This document shows positions 17,394 through 25,461 of a stretch of DNA of 64,000 nucleotides, piece after piece; position 1 is the first letter of the stretch, and every line of letters begins with the position of its first letter. The DNA is taken from assembly GCA_030041545.1 (NCBI GenBank), contig JASHNQ010000028.1, positions 1-64,000 of the forward strand. Reading direction: 5' to 3'. The notes beneath the pieces are model-generated. The model searched no databases. It had not been told where the DNA came from and saw only the letters and a program-made list of their open reading frames with translations. This stretch comes from a candidate division FCPU426 bacterium (GTDB taxonomy: Bacteria; Oederibacteriota; Muellerivitia; Muellerivitales; Muellerivitaceae). Both the position numbers and the translations under genes were made by a program.

Positions 17394-18415
17394 GGACGCC
17401 CCTTTCCCTTGATTTCAGTCAAACGGGCCTTGCCGCCCTTGAAAAGGGCCTTGAAGACCCGGATGGGGCCGTCCTGGCGCTTCGGGATGGGGGTCAAGAG
17501 GCCAGCCAAGAGGCCGATACCGTAAAAGCAATGCCGCAGGAAGATAAGGAAGGGCACCTTCAAAATGTCCAGCGGGTCGCGGTCCCAGGAAAGCACGGAT
17601 ACGGCCGTGCCGAAGGATAAAAGAAGGAAAAGATAAAGGGGGAAGTACCAATAGGCGGCCAGGGCCGCAAGCCCGGGGGGATCCTTGGGCAGGGCCAGGG
17701 GGGCCGGAAGGGACAGCACGTAAAACAGGAAAAAAGCGGGAATCAGGTGGACCATGTCCGACAAGCAGGGGTAAACCTTCATTTGCTGGGCGCGGCCCCG
17801 GCCGTAGCGGAAGGCCTGGTGGCAGAAAGCCCCCAGGTTTTTGCGGCGGTGCCGGAACACCACCGCGCCGGGGTCGTAGACCAGGCGCTTTTGGGAGTGC
17901 ATCAGGCGGTTCAGGAACTCATTTTCTTCGTTGGGGTAGAGATCCTCGCGGAACCCGCCCTCGGAGAGGAAAGCCTCGCGGCGCACCATCATGTTGCAGA
18001 GGATCAGGTCCTTCTCCGTGGCCTCCTTGACCCCCCCGATGGCCGCGTAACGGTTGCGCACGCTGAAACTGCCCATCCAGGAGGCCAGCACCGCGTTCAC
18101 GGATTTCTCGAAGGGCGAGGCGTCCGGGGGCACCAGGTTGGGGCCGCCGGCCACGGCCGTGCGCGGGTCCCCGAAATGGGGGGCCAGGTGGCTGACGGTG
18201 CCGGGGCACACCACGCTGTCGTCGTCCAAAAAATAAACCAGCTCGGTTTGGCATTGCTTGACGCCCCGGTTGCGCTGGCGCGAGGGGTTGCGCCCGACGC
18301 AGACGAAGACTTCCCTGGGGCGATCGGGGGCCGGCAGCCGGGAAAGCCCCTCGAGGGAAGCCAGGGGCTTGTCGGGGCGGTCCACCGCGATGACGGCGCT
18401 GTAATCAAGACGCAT
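17390..18415 (-). CDS. Glycosyltransferase family 2, membrane-associated
   Basis: 341 aa. The GT-A fold is visible: SAVIAVDRPDKPL at the start, YFLDDDSVV (Asp64-66, the DxD metal/nucleotide site), GGVKEATEKDLILCNMMVRR and FREDLYPNEENEFLNRL. Two or three hydrophobic helices close the protein (LIPAFFLFYVLSLPAPLAL and later), so the catalytic domain is probably held at the inner membrane. It may load undecaprenyl-phosphate with the sugar used by the two downstream YfhO proteins. Overlaps its neighbours by 4 and 11 bp. Confidence 0.88.
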   Translation of the reverse strand: MRLDYSAVIAVDRPDKPLASLEGLSRLPAPDRPREVFVCVGRNPSRQRNRGVKQCQTELVYFLDDDSVVCPGTVSHLAPHFGDPRTAVAGGPNLVPPDASPFEKSVNAVLASWMGSFSVRNRYAAIGGVKEATEKDLILCNMMVRREAFLSEGGFREDLYPNEENEFLNRLMHSQKRLVYDPGAVVFRHRRKNLGAFCHQAFRYGRGRAQQMKVYPCLSDMVHLIPAFFLFYVLSLPAPLALPKDPPGLAALAAYWYFPLYLFLLLSFGTAVSVLSWDRDPLDILKVPFLIFLRHCFYGIGLLAGLLTPIPKRQDGPIRVFKALFKGGKARLTEIKGKGRP

Positions 18416-19376
18416 GGGGATGGGATTCCTTGGGGAACATGTGGAGGGCCGCAGGGATGCCCACGACCGCGGTCAAGATCGGCCCCGAAACCACGTTGAG
18501 GAGATCGAACGCAAAGAGATCCTCCTGACGCACGACGCTGGTGGTGAAGAGCACGAACATGGCCATTTCCCGGGGGCCGAAGCCGAGGATGGAAATCGGA
18601 AGCAATTCTACCACGATAGCGATGGGCCATAAGAAGGCGAATTTGCCGTAAGCCAGGGGTATCCCCAAAGCCACCACCAACAGGTAGGACCTCAGGATGG
18701 CGGCTTGCCAGGCCAGGACCGAAAGGACAAAAGGCCCGAAAATCTTAAAGGAGGGGATGAGCAGGGAATGCAGGGAGGAATTGAACTCGCCGGCATGGTG
18801 GGAAATCTTGGACGCCAGGTTCTTGGGCAACAATCCGGCGACGATGGGTTTCAGGACGAATTTTATCCAGCGGGGGTTGATGAGGGCCAGGATGAGGAGC
18901 ATTCCACAGAGCATTCCGATGAAGGTGCCCAGGGCCGAGCTTTCCCCCGAGAAGGTCGAAATATAGTAGACCAAACCCATGATGCCCAGGAAGACGATGG
19001 CCGCCAGGTCGTAAATCCTGTCCGCCACGTGCACCGCCAGGGCCACCGGCATGGAGACCTTGCCGAGGCGGTTCAATAACACGATGCGGCTCACGTCCCC
19101 CAATTTGCCGGGGGTGACCGAGGCCAGGGGCTGGCCCGACAGGAAAGTCAGGATGGATTGCTTGACGGAAAGATGGGACTTGGCCCGGGCGACAAAGGAG
19201 CGCAGGCGAAGCGACTTGAAAAGATACTCCGGCACGCCGCCCACGACCGCCAGCAAGAGCAGCCAAGGATTGAGCTGCTTGAGCCGGTCCCAGGAGGATG
19301 GAAGGTTGAGCTTAGAAACGACATAAACGATGAGGGCAATAAAGATGAGGAAAGCAAAAGGTCTCAAGCGTTTCAT
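18405..19376 (-). CDS. Lysylphosphatidylglycerol synthase TM region/UPF0104-like membrane protein
   Basis: 323 aa with about 8 membrane helices. Family features: SGQPLASVTPGKLGDVSRIVLLNR in the first half (the SxTPGKxGE-type motif of the LPG_synthase_TM family), a periplasmic/cytosolic loop and ILGFGPREMAMF near the end. Members without the synthetase domain are usually linked to lipid-linked sugar transport or flipping. First gene of the four-gene operon running to 13007. The ATG at 19376 follows a run without an obvious promoter. Confidence 0.8.
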   Translation of the reverse strand: MKRLRPFAFLIFIALIVYVVSKLNLPSSWDRLKQLNPWLLLLAVVGGVPEYLFKSLRLRSFVARAKSHLSVKQSILTFLSGQPLASVTPGKLGDVSRIVLLNRLGKVSMPVALAVHVADRIYDLAAIVFLGIMGLVYYISTFSGESSALGTFIGMLCGMLLILALINPRWIKFVLKPIVAGLLPKNLASKISHHAGEFNSSLHSLLIPSFKIFGPFVLSVLAWQAAILRSYLLVVALGIPLAYGKFAFLWPIAIVVELLPISILGFGPREMAMFVLFTTSVVRQEDLFAFDLLNVVSGPILTAVVGIPAALHMFPKESHPHAS

Positions 19377-19839
19377 GGGCGGAAGGATCGCCTTTCCGTT
19401 CGGTCGATAAAGGGGGCCTAATCTTTTACCAAATATGGACGCGCCTGGGGAGGGTTTTTTATAGAATACGGTGGTCGCATAGGCTAGGTTTTAATCCGGT
19501 AAACGCTGGAAAAGCGATGGTTCCGCATTGTAATTGTTTGTGCGAATGGAATCACCCTCACCCTACCCTCCCCCCAACGACGCTCATAGGGAAGGACCCC
19601 TATGTACCCACAAAACCAAGGCGTCAAGGGAGGGGGAAAGAATTTCCAAAAACGCGTATATCTCCTGATGCCCTCGCCCCAAATGGTGAGCCTGTCGAAC
19701 CATTGCGGGAGCCCTTCGAGAGCCTCAGGGCAGGAGGGTAGGCTTGCGGTGAGCGACCGAAGGGAGTCGAACCAGGTGAGGGGTATCGTTCGGAAATGAG
19801 TTTTTTAATATCCTGAAAGGGATTTTTAAGGAGTTTAGG
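19377..19839. other. Intergenic region with nested inverted repeats
   Basis: No gene seen. At 19556-19640 CCCTACCCTCCCCCC and GGGAGGGGG arms enclose a CATAGGG/CCCTATG hairpin (19584-19603). At 19700-19783 lies an 84-bp repeat whose second copy, inverted and about 95 percent identical, is at 30511-30594. Divergent promoters for the flanking genes are expected here but I cannot place them. Confidence 0.6.
19700..19783 (+). repeat. 84-bp dispersed repeat, copy 1
   Basis: Begins CCATTGCGGGAGCCCTTCGA and ends GAGTCGAACCAGGTGAGGGG. Contains the GAGCCCTTCGAGAGCCTCAGGGC word that also occurs at 31889-31930. The inverted partner is at 30511-30594 with about four mismatches. No ORF of its own. Confidence 0.85.
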
Positions 19840-20817
19840 ATGGTCCGCAAGAAAGCCTTTGTCACGGGGGGCAGCGGGTTCGTGGGCGCCAACCTGGTGC
19901 GCGAACTGGCGGCCCAAAAATGGGACGTCACGGTCTTCCACCGGCCCGGATCGGACCTGTGGCGCTTGAAGGGTTTGCCCCTGAAGCTCAAGCAAGGGTC
20001 CTTCGAGGACCCAGCCTCAGTGGAAGCGGCCATGCCGAAGGGTGTGGACGCGGTTTTCCACATGGCCGCCAAGGTCAGCTTTTGGCGTGGTGACGACCGG
20101 CTGATGGAGCGTGACAATGTGGAGGCCACGAAGGCGATGGTGGACGCGGCCCTGAAGCGCAAGGCCAGGCGGTTTATCCACACTTCCACGGTCTCGGTTT
20201 ACGGGTTTTCCGACAAGCGGATCAACGAAATCTTTCCCCATGACGGTTTGAATTCCCATATCGGGTATTTGAGGACCAAGGCCCAGGCTGAAGAAGTGGT
20301 GCGTGAGGGCGTGAAACGCGGACTGGACGCGGTGATCCTGAACCCCTCCAACGTGGTGGGGCCTTTCAAACGGGACAGCCTGGCCCGGTCGATGCTCAGC
20401 CTAAAGCCGGGAATGACGCTTAAGGCTCCGCCGGGGGCCACGTCTTTCGCCCACTCTGTAGAGGTGGCTAAGGCCCATGTCGCGGCGGTGAAGCGGGGGA
20501 AGAAAGGCGAGAATTACATCCTGGCCGGCGCGGATGCGGACTGGGTCGAGGTTTATTCCGCCATTCCCAAGGTCGTCGGCGTGGAAGCCAAGGTCAAGGT
20601 CTTTCCGAAGATCCTGCTTCAGGTCGGCGCACAAGCCTTTCAGGCGCTTTCCCTCGTTACCCGGAAGGCGCCCTTCGTGACGCCGGAGTTGGTGGAGTGG
20701 CTTTCGGCCAAGATGACCTACGACTCCCGGAAGGCCGTGAAGGAACTGGGATACAAGGTGAGGCCGCTGAAGGACATGCTGAAAGACCTATGGGAAAGCC
20801 TACCTCAAAAAGAATAG
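19840..20817 (+). CDS. NAD(P)-dependent extended SDR / dihydroflavonol-4-reductase-like epimerase
   Basis: 325 aa. The ATG at 19840 follows AAGGAG. The Rossmann motif is TGGSGFVG (9-16). The catalytic residues are near HTSTVSVYG (113-121) and Tyr143-x3-Lys147 (IGYLRTK), giving the extended-SDR triad. NPSNVVGP is also typical of the dihydroflavonol reductase/HpnA-like group. The substrate is unknown: nucleotide sugar, sterol-like or hopanoid precursors are all possible in this family. Single gene with a large palindrome after its stop. Confidence 0.88.
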   Translation: MVRKKAFVTGGSGFVGANLVRELAAQKWDVTVFHRPGSDLWRLKGLPLKLKQGSFEDPASVEAAMPKGVDAVFHMAAKVSFWRGDDRLMERDNVEATKAMVDAALKRKARRFIHTSTVSVYGFSDKRINEIFPHDGLNSHIGYLRTKAQAEEVVREGVKRGLDAVILNPSNVVGPFKRDSLARSMLSLKPGMTLKAPPGATSFAHSVEVAKAHVAAVKRGKKGENYILAGADADWVEVYSAIPKVVGVEAKVKVFPKILLQVGAQAFQALSLVTRKAPFVTPELVEWLSAKMTYDSRKAVKELGYKVRPLKDMLKDLWESLPQKE

Positions 20818-21009
20818 TTTTGAGTTGTTGAATCCGTCGTTGCGAGGAATGCCCACCGAATAGGCGGGTGGTTATGACGAAGCAATCCCAGTTGCAAAAT
20901 AAAGTGGTTTTGCCCAAGGCAAAACCAACAGCTTTAAACCACCCATGGACTGAGATTGCTTCGTCGCAAAATTCGCTCCTCGCAACGACGGATTCAACAA
21001 CTCAAAACT
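20816..21009. repeat. Nested palindrome with perfect 33-bp TTTTGAGTT-type arms
   Basis: Outer arms 20816-20848 and 20977-21009 match at 33 of 33 bases. The second tier is GACGAAGCAATCCCAGT (20876-20892) with its near-perfect partner at 20949-20965. The innermost hairpin is GGTTTTGCC-CAA-GGCAAAACC (20906-20926). The outer arms start with the same AGTTTTGAGTTGTTGAAT word as the other family members; the middle tier has the CGTTGCGAGGA/GACGAAGCAATC motif also present at 56383. It lies between two convergent genes. Confidence 0.92.
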
Positions 21010-21013
21010 TCTT

Positions 21014-21853
21014 TCAGCCGTTCCCCCGCATTTTCCGCCAGAAGGGGTTTCGGTCCCTCAGCCAATCCCACAAAAAGTCCCCGCCGCCCGGGAAAAGCCG
21101 CGCCACGGCGTCAATGACGTAAGCGTCCAGGCTGATCAAAATCCGCGGTTTTCCTTTCTGAATGCCCGCCACGATCACTTGCGCCGCGTGGGAAGGGTCG
21201 GATTTCAGCTTGGCGCTCATTTCATCCGTGGTGCGCTTCACTTCCTCCTTGGAAAGGGGGTATTCCTTGATGGCCGAATGCTGGATGCGGGTCTTCATGC
21301 CGCCGGGGAAAACCGCGATGACGTTCAAGGGGCCGCCTTTGACCTCCATCCGGAGGGCTTCGGTGAAGCCCCGCACCGCGAACTTACTGGCGGAATAAAT
21401 GGCCTGGCCCGCGAAACCCTTCAAGCCCCAGGTGCTGCAGATGTTCACCAGGGCGGATTCGGGGCGTTTCAAGAGTTGCGGCAGGAAGGCCTGGGTCATG
21501 TGGATCACGCCCCAGACGTTGACATCCACGATTAATTTCATGTTCTCGTACCGGGCGTCCTGCACCCGGCCATAGGAATCGATCCCCGCGTTGTTGAGAA
21601 GCAGGCCGGCGGGCCCTAGTTTTTTCTCCACATCCCGGGCCAGGCGGTCCACGGCCTCCCGGCGGGTAATATCCGCGGTCCAGGTTCCGGTTTTGGCGGC
21701 CTTTAAAAGGGACAGGGTTTCCTTGAGGCCGGCCGGGTTCTTGTCCACCAGGGCCAGCCGGCAGCCCTCGGCCGCCAGGGCTTGGGCCAAGGCCCGGCCC
21801 AGGCCGGACCCGGCGCCGGTAATCACGGCCACTTTATCCTTGAGGTTTTTCAT
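21014..21853 (-). CDS. Short-chain dehydrogenase/reductase
   Basis: 279 aa from the ATG at 21853, which has AAAGGA upstream; the frame stays open to 21919 without a better start. TGAGSGLG (12-19) is the cofactor motif, NNAG at 87-90, and Ser140, Tyr153 and Lys157 form the catalytic triad. The C-terminal extension (YVIDAVARLFPGGGDFLWDWL) is typical of membrane-associated classical SDRs with lipid-like substrates. The exact substrate is unknown. Convergent with the epimerase gene across the palindrome. Confidence 0.9.
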   Translation of the reverse strand: MKNLKDKVAVITGAGSGLGRALAQALAAEGCRLALVDKNPAGLKETLSLLKAAKTGTWTADITRREAVDRLARDVEKKLGPAGLLLNNAGIDSYGRVQDARYENMKLIVDVNVWGVIHMTQAFLPQLLKRPESALVNICSTWGLKGFAGQAIYSASKFAVRGFTEALRMEVKGGPLNVIAVFPGGMKTRIQHSAIKEYPLSKEEVKRTTDEMSAKLKSDPSHAAQVIVAGIQKGKPRILISLDAYVIDAVARLFPGGGDFLWDWLRDRNPFWRKMRGNG

Positions 21854-22030
21854 GGGTGGTTCCTTTCTTGCCCGCTGAGGATAGCAAAAAGGGGGGGGTG
21901 TTGTCCCGCCCTGGCTCACGGGAGGATTAAATCATGGGCAGCCCTTTGAATTTCAGGGGACTTTTTGGGCAAAATATCCCCGCTCTGTGTGCCCTGTGGT
22001 TCAAATGGTCTTTAATGGAAAGGGCCGGCG

Positions 22031-22642
22031 ATGATCAAGATTGAAGTCCTGGTGGGCAGCGTGCGGCAGAACAGGTTCTGCGACAAGCCCGCGAATTACC
22101 TTTGCGGGGAATTGAAAAAAGAAGAGAACGTGGAAGCGGAACTCGTGGACTTGAAGGAATGGGACCTCCCCTTCTTCAATGAGCCCATCACCCCCGTCGC
22201 CTCAAAAGGGGAATATAAGAACCCCTTGGTGAAAAAATTCGCGGAAAAGATATCCGAGGCGGACGGGTTTGTGATCGTCACCCCGGAATATAACCACGGC
22301 TACCCCGGGGTGCTCAAGAACGCGCTGGATTGGATCTATTATCCCTGGAACCAGAAACCGGTCGGCTTCGTGAGCTATGGCGGAGCGGGAGGGGCGAGGT
22401 CGGTCGAGCAATTGCGGCAGGTCGTCATCGCTCTCCATATGCATCCCATACAACCTTCGATCACCATTCCCCTCGAGATTCTCAGGGCCTTCCAACAGGG
22501 CAAAGCCGCGGACTTGCCCCTTTCCGAGCTGTTCCGGCCCCTCCGGGAGGGACGGGACCTGATCCACCCATTTTTCTCGGAGCTGGTCAAATTAACAACG
22601 ATTTTGAAGAATGCCCAGGGGGAGCCGTCTTCGAAGGGATGA
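22031..22642 (+). CDS. NADPH-dependent FMN reductase family protein
   Basis: 203 aa. Flavodoxin-like fold: EVLVGSVRQNRFCDKPANYL (phosphate loop for FMN), then VIVTPEYNHGYPGVLKNALDW, the hallmark of the FMN_red family, and SYGGAGGARSVEQLR. It probably reduces quinones, azo compounds or metals with NADPH. AAAGGG lies before the ATG. It is followed after 125 bp by the pirin gene; both are often linked to redox stress, so shared expression is plausible. Confidence 0.92.
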   Translation: MIKIEVLVGSVRQNRFCDKPANYLCGELKKEENVEAELVDLKEWDLPFFNEPITPVASKGEYKNPLVKKFAEKISEADGFVIVTPEYNHGYPGVLKNALDWIYYPWNQKPVGFVSYGGAGGARSVEQLRQVVIALHMHPIQPSITIPLEILRAFQQGKAADLPLSELFRPLREGRDLIHPFFSELVKLTTILKNAQGEPSSKG

Positions 22643-22767
22643 GCCGCCGTGGTGAAATTCGTGGAGGCTCCACGGATTGCGCCACTCTCCACCCAAAATT
22701 CTTGGCTGAGCCAAGAATTATTAAAACCTAAAAATGAAATCGTCATTAAGATTTGAGGGAGGGAGCC

Positions 22768-23796
22768 ATGAATAACCAAGAAACAACCGGAGCCGTGAAA
22801 CGGATCAAAAACCTGGGATTTCCCTGGGAAACAGCCGACCCCTTCCTTTTTTGCGTGTATCACCTCGACGCTTATCCGGCGGGCAACGACCAATTGGGCC
22901 CCCAGGCCTCCCTCAAGGGCCGCAACCTGGGAGACGATTTTGAGGGTATCGACGGCTGGCGCATGTACCACGGGCATACCGTGCCGGGCTTCCCCCAGCA
23001 CCCCCACCGGGGCTTCGAGACCGTCACCGTGGTCCGCCGGGGCTTCATCGACCATTCGGATTCCTTGGGCGCCAGGGCCCGTTTCGGCCCGGGGGATACC
23101 CAATGGCTCACGGCGGGCAAGGGCATCAACCACGCGGAAATGTTCCCCCTGCTGAACACCCAGGACCCTAACCCGGTCGAATTCTTCCAAATTTGGCTCA
23201 ACCTGCCCAAGGCGGGCAAGATGGTCGCGCCTTACTTTTCCATGCAATGGGGGGAGAAGATCCCCAAGGTCACCGCCACCGACGAGGCGGGCCGGAAGAC
23301 CGAAATCACCCTCAGCGCCGGGCAATGGGGGGACGTGAAGGCCCTGCCCCCGCCGCCCGATTCCTGGGCCGCCCAACCCGAAAGCGACCTGGCCATTTGG
23401 ACCATTCGGATGGTCCCCAAGGCCCGGTGGGGCCTGCCGAGGGCCAAGAAGGGAACGAACCGCACCCTTTATTTCTTTAAAGGGGATTTGATCGTGATCG
23501 GGGGCGTGACGGTCAAGTCCAAACAGGGTGTGGAGTTGGAGCCGGATGTGGACGTGTTATTGGAGAACGGCGAGACCGAAGGGGAATTACTGCTGCTGCA
23601 AGGCCGCCCTATCGGCGAACCCGTTGTCCAGTATGGGCCTTTTGTGATGAATACGAGGGCGGAGATCCAGCAGGCTTATGAGGACTACCAACGCACCCAG
23701 TTCGGCGGCTGGCCCTGGAAGTCGGATGATCCGGTTCATCCCCGAGGGGAAGGGCGCTTTGCCAAGCACGCTGACGGCCGTATCGAACGACCCTAA
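22768..23796 (+). CDS. Pirin family protein
   Basis: 342 aa from the ATG at 22768, which has GGGAGGGAG upstream. Bicupin fold. The metal ligands of pirins are present: His78 and His80 in QHPHRGFETVTVV, and His122 and Glu124 in AGKGINHAEMF. It is longer than typical pirins (about 290 aa) because of extra N-terminal (FPWETADPFLFCVYHLDAYP) and C-terminal (YEDYQRTQFGGWPW) segments usual in the larger subgroup. Some pirins have quercetinase activity and others are regulators; neither can be chosen from sequence. Confidence 0.92.
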   Translation: MNNQETTGAVKRIKNLGFPWETADPFLFCVYHLDAYPAGNDQLGPQASLKGRNLGDDFEGIDGWRMYHGHTVPGFPQHPHRGFETVTVVRRGFIDHSDSLGARARFGPGDTQWLTAGKGINHAEMFPLLNTQDPNPVEFFQIWLNLPKAGKMVAPYFSMQWGEKIPKVTATDEAGRKTEITLSAGQWGDVKALPPPPDSWAAQPESDLAIWTIRMVPKARWGLPRAKKGTNRTLYFFKGDLIVIGGVTVKSKQGVELEPDVDVLLENGETEGELLLLQGRPIGEPVVQYGPFVMNTRAEIQQAYEDYQRTQFGGWPWKSDDPVHPRGEGRFAKHADGRIERP

Positions 23797-23832
23797 GGTC
23801 AATGTTCGCCTAAAATAGGCTCAAACAAAAAT

Positions 23833-24011
23833 CTCTCACCACGAAGTACACATGCCGACCTTCCATAAAGTTGTTAAAGAGGTCGGTATAGTACCGATTT
23901 CATTAACTCCTTTAAGGTGAATCGGCACAAAGGACACCAAGTTAAAACATGTTGTTTTATCGAGTGTTTTTATGGCTCGCTTCGTGTACTTCGCGCCCTT
24001 TGTGGCAAGAG
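23833..24011. repeat. CACCACGAAG-type inverted repeat with inner hairpins
   Basis: Outer arms CTCTCACCACGAAGTACAC (23833 on) and, as reverse complement, CTCTTGCCACAAAGG...CGAAGTACAC (to 24011), with one extra word in the right arm. Inside are CCGACCTT/AGGTCGG and CCGATTT.../AATCGG stems. The right flank AGAGGTTCTAAGTGG (24024 on) and the left flank match the short remnant at 6950-6992. Confidence 0.7.
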
Positions 24012-24066
24012 TTTGGGTTTTTGTTAGAGGTTCTAAGTGGTTTTCCCCGCCGTCTTACCGCCTATC

Positions 24067-24408
24067 CTACCGGTAACGTTCCGGCGGGTATTTCGCCCGA
24101 TGGTCCGCGTAATGGGCCCAGGGCTTGCCCCGATCCGCCTTCAGGGACACGTGACGGCCCAGGTGGTGAAACCGCGGCGGCAAATGGGCGGTCCGGACCC
24201 AGTTAGGACCGTTCTGGTAGAAATAAACATGGGCCCTGTAATCGTAATAGACCCCAAAAGCGGGATAGTACCAGTAGCTATAGGCTGGGGCTGGCGCCGG
24301 GGCGCCGCCGCCAATATTGACGGAGATCGACGCTTGGCCGAATCCGCCGGTAGGCGCCAGCAAGGCGAGGGGAATGAACAAACCGACTAAAAGCAAAAAA
24401 CGTTTCAT
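24067..24408 (-). CDS. Small secreted Tyr/His-rich protein
   Basis: 113 aa from the ATG at 24408 with a perfect AAGGAGG site; the longer open frame upstream has no such signal. Residues 1-27 are a signal peptide (MKRFLLLVGLFIPLALLAP). The mature protein has a SISVNIGGG start and a dense aromatic stretch (YSYWYYPAFGVYYDYRAHVY), then a basic His/Arg tail ending KYPPERYR. It resembles small periplasmic proteins with WYYP repeats known mainly as hypothetical. Function unknown; aromatic and basic residues suggest binding to the envelope. Confidence 0.75.
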   Translation of the reverse strand: MKRFLLLVGLFIPLALLAPTGGFGQASISVNIGGGAPAPAPAYSYWYYPAFGVYYDYRAHVYFYQNGPNWVRTAHLPPRFHHLGRHVSLKADRGKPWAHYADHRAKYPPERYR

Positions 24409-24958
24409 CGATTCCTCCTTAAAAATGGGGTCGAAGGTGGAAAGGTCGGAAGGCGATAAAGACCCTCTCTCCGGTCCGAAGTGAACGACAATGGCGGGTT
24501 CAGCGGCCTTTGCCGCTTTCCCTGTCTTTATCTTCGGCCCATGTTCCTTCAAAAAACAACCCTGGCCTGACATTTTGTTTTTCTATAGTTAAAGACGTTT
24601 TTATCAGGGTTAATGTGTTGGAAGCATGATGGATTGGAAGATTGGCGATTTGAAACCCAGCCTGCCTATTGGGCCTCACTGGTATTTAGTGGTGATTATC
24701 GAAATGGCAACCTGTGGCCCGGTATGGGCTCAACCCAAAATTTCATTTTTTATGTTCTTCGGAATTGATAAGACCTCTAAAATATCTTTTTTAACTTCTG
24801 CCTTTATGGTTTGCATAATTCCTCCCTCGGAATCTTTACTATTTGAAACCTATTTTATTAATCGGAACTATGCACTTGGCATAACTTGGATGTTAAGCCT
24901 TTGCTTTTCCCCCTCTCCCTTGAGGGGAGAGGGCCGGGGTGAGGGTGATTATCTTTTT
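24409..24958. other. Non-coding stretch with dispersed repeats
   Basis: No convincing gene. It contains TCGGAACTATGCACTTGGCATAACTT at 24862-24887 (dispersed repeat, see 30312) and a perfect CCCTCTCCC/GGGAGAGGG hairpin at 24911-24933. An open frame at 24626-25036 on the plus strand runs through these repeats and is not supported. Confidence 0.6.
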
Positions 24959-25117
24959 TCAGGCCTGACCCCGTTCACTGGCGATGCCACCGGCGACCGT
25001 GATCCCCGCGTTTGTCCCCGGGAGTTGGTTGGTTAAAAACAACGGCGAGCAGGCGGTGATTCCGCCCCTGGATGCATCCTTCAGCATTTTCCAAATCACA
25101 TCTTTTTCCAGCGTCAT
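24959..25117 (-). CDS. Possible small protein of 52 aa
   Basis: The ATG at 25117 is preceded by a perfect AAGGAGG (25124-25130) at normal spacing. The reading begins MTLEKDVIWKMLKDASRGG and ends GGIASERGQA before a TGA. There is no signal peptide or known domain. The stop falls 26 bases before the hairpin at 24911-24933, so the C-terminus may have been replaced by repeat insertion. It is either a genuine small gene or the 5' remnant of a longer one; the ribosome site is the main support. Confidence 0.4.
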   Translation of the reverse strand: MTLEKDVIWKMLKDASRGGITACSPLFLTNQLPGTNAGITVAGGIASERGQA

Positions 25118-25461
25118 ACCCTACCTCCTTAAAAGTTTTACCCCTGTTACGTTTATTCCCGGTCAAGCTCCGGAACCAAGGGCTTGGCCTGCAAACGACA
25201 CAATGAAAAAGAGGGCTCGGACCAGCACGCTAAACCGCTGATAGCCCGGTGGAACGGGGCGTGGGCAAAGAGCGGACCGGCGTTCCGCGGCTTTTCGCAC
25301 CGGCGGCGGGCGGCCTGAGCCCGAGGAAGGATAGGACTTTTTCCGTCACATCCGGGCTTTCCCAGTAATCCCGTGGCCCAACTGGTTGAAAGGCGCGTCC
25401 TGCGCCTGCGTCCGGCCCCCGGTAAACGGTCCAGCGGCCACCCTGGAACCTTAGGCCCCAT
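25118..25461. other. Intergenic stretch, nothing identified
   Basis: GC-rich sequence with an open minus-strand frame (25153-25461) rich in Arg and Pro, without a ribosome site or recognisable motif. I see no gene, repeat or terminator I can support. Confidence 0.4.

Noticed and set aside
19602-19799. Small plus-strand open frames in the gap before the epimerase
   Set aside because: They lie in the 84-bp repeat and its flank, and the same text inverted occurs at 30511 without coding sense.
24626-25036. Plus-strand open frame of 136 codons
   Set aside because: Runs through dispersed repeats and a hairpin, with no ribosome site and no domain.
25153-25461. Minus-strand open frame of 102 codons before the patatin gene
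   Set aside because: Arg/Pro-rich composition typical of a shadow in GC-rich DNA, no ribosome site.
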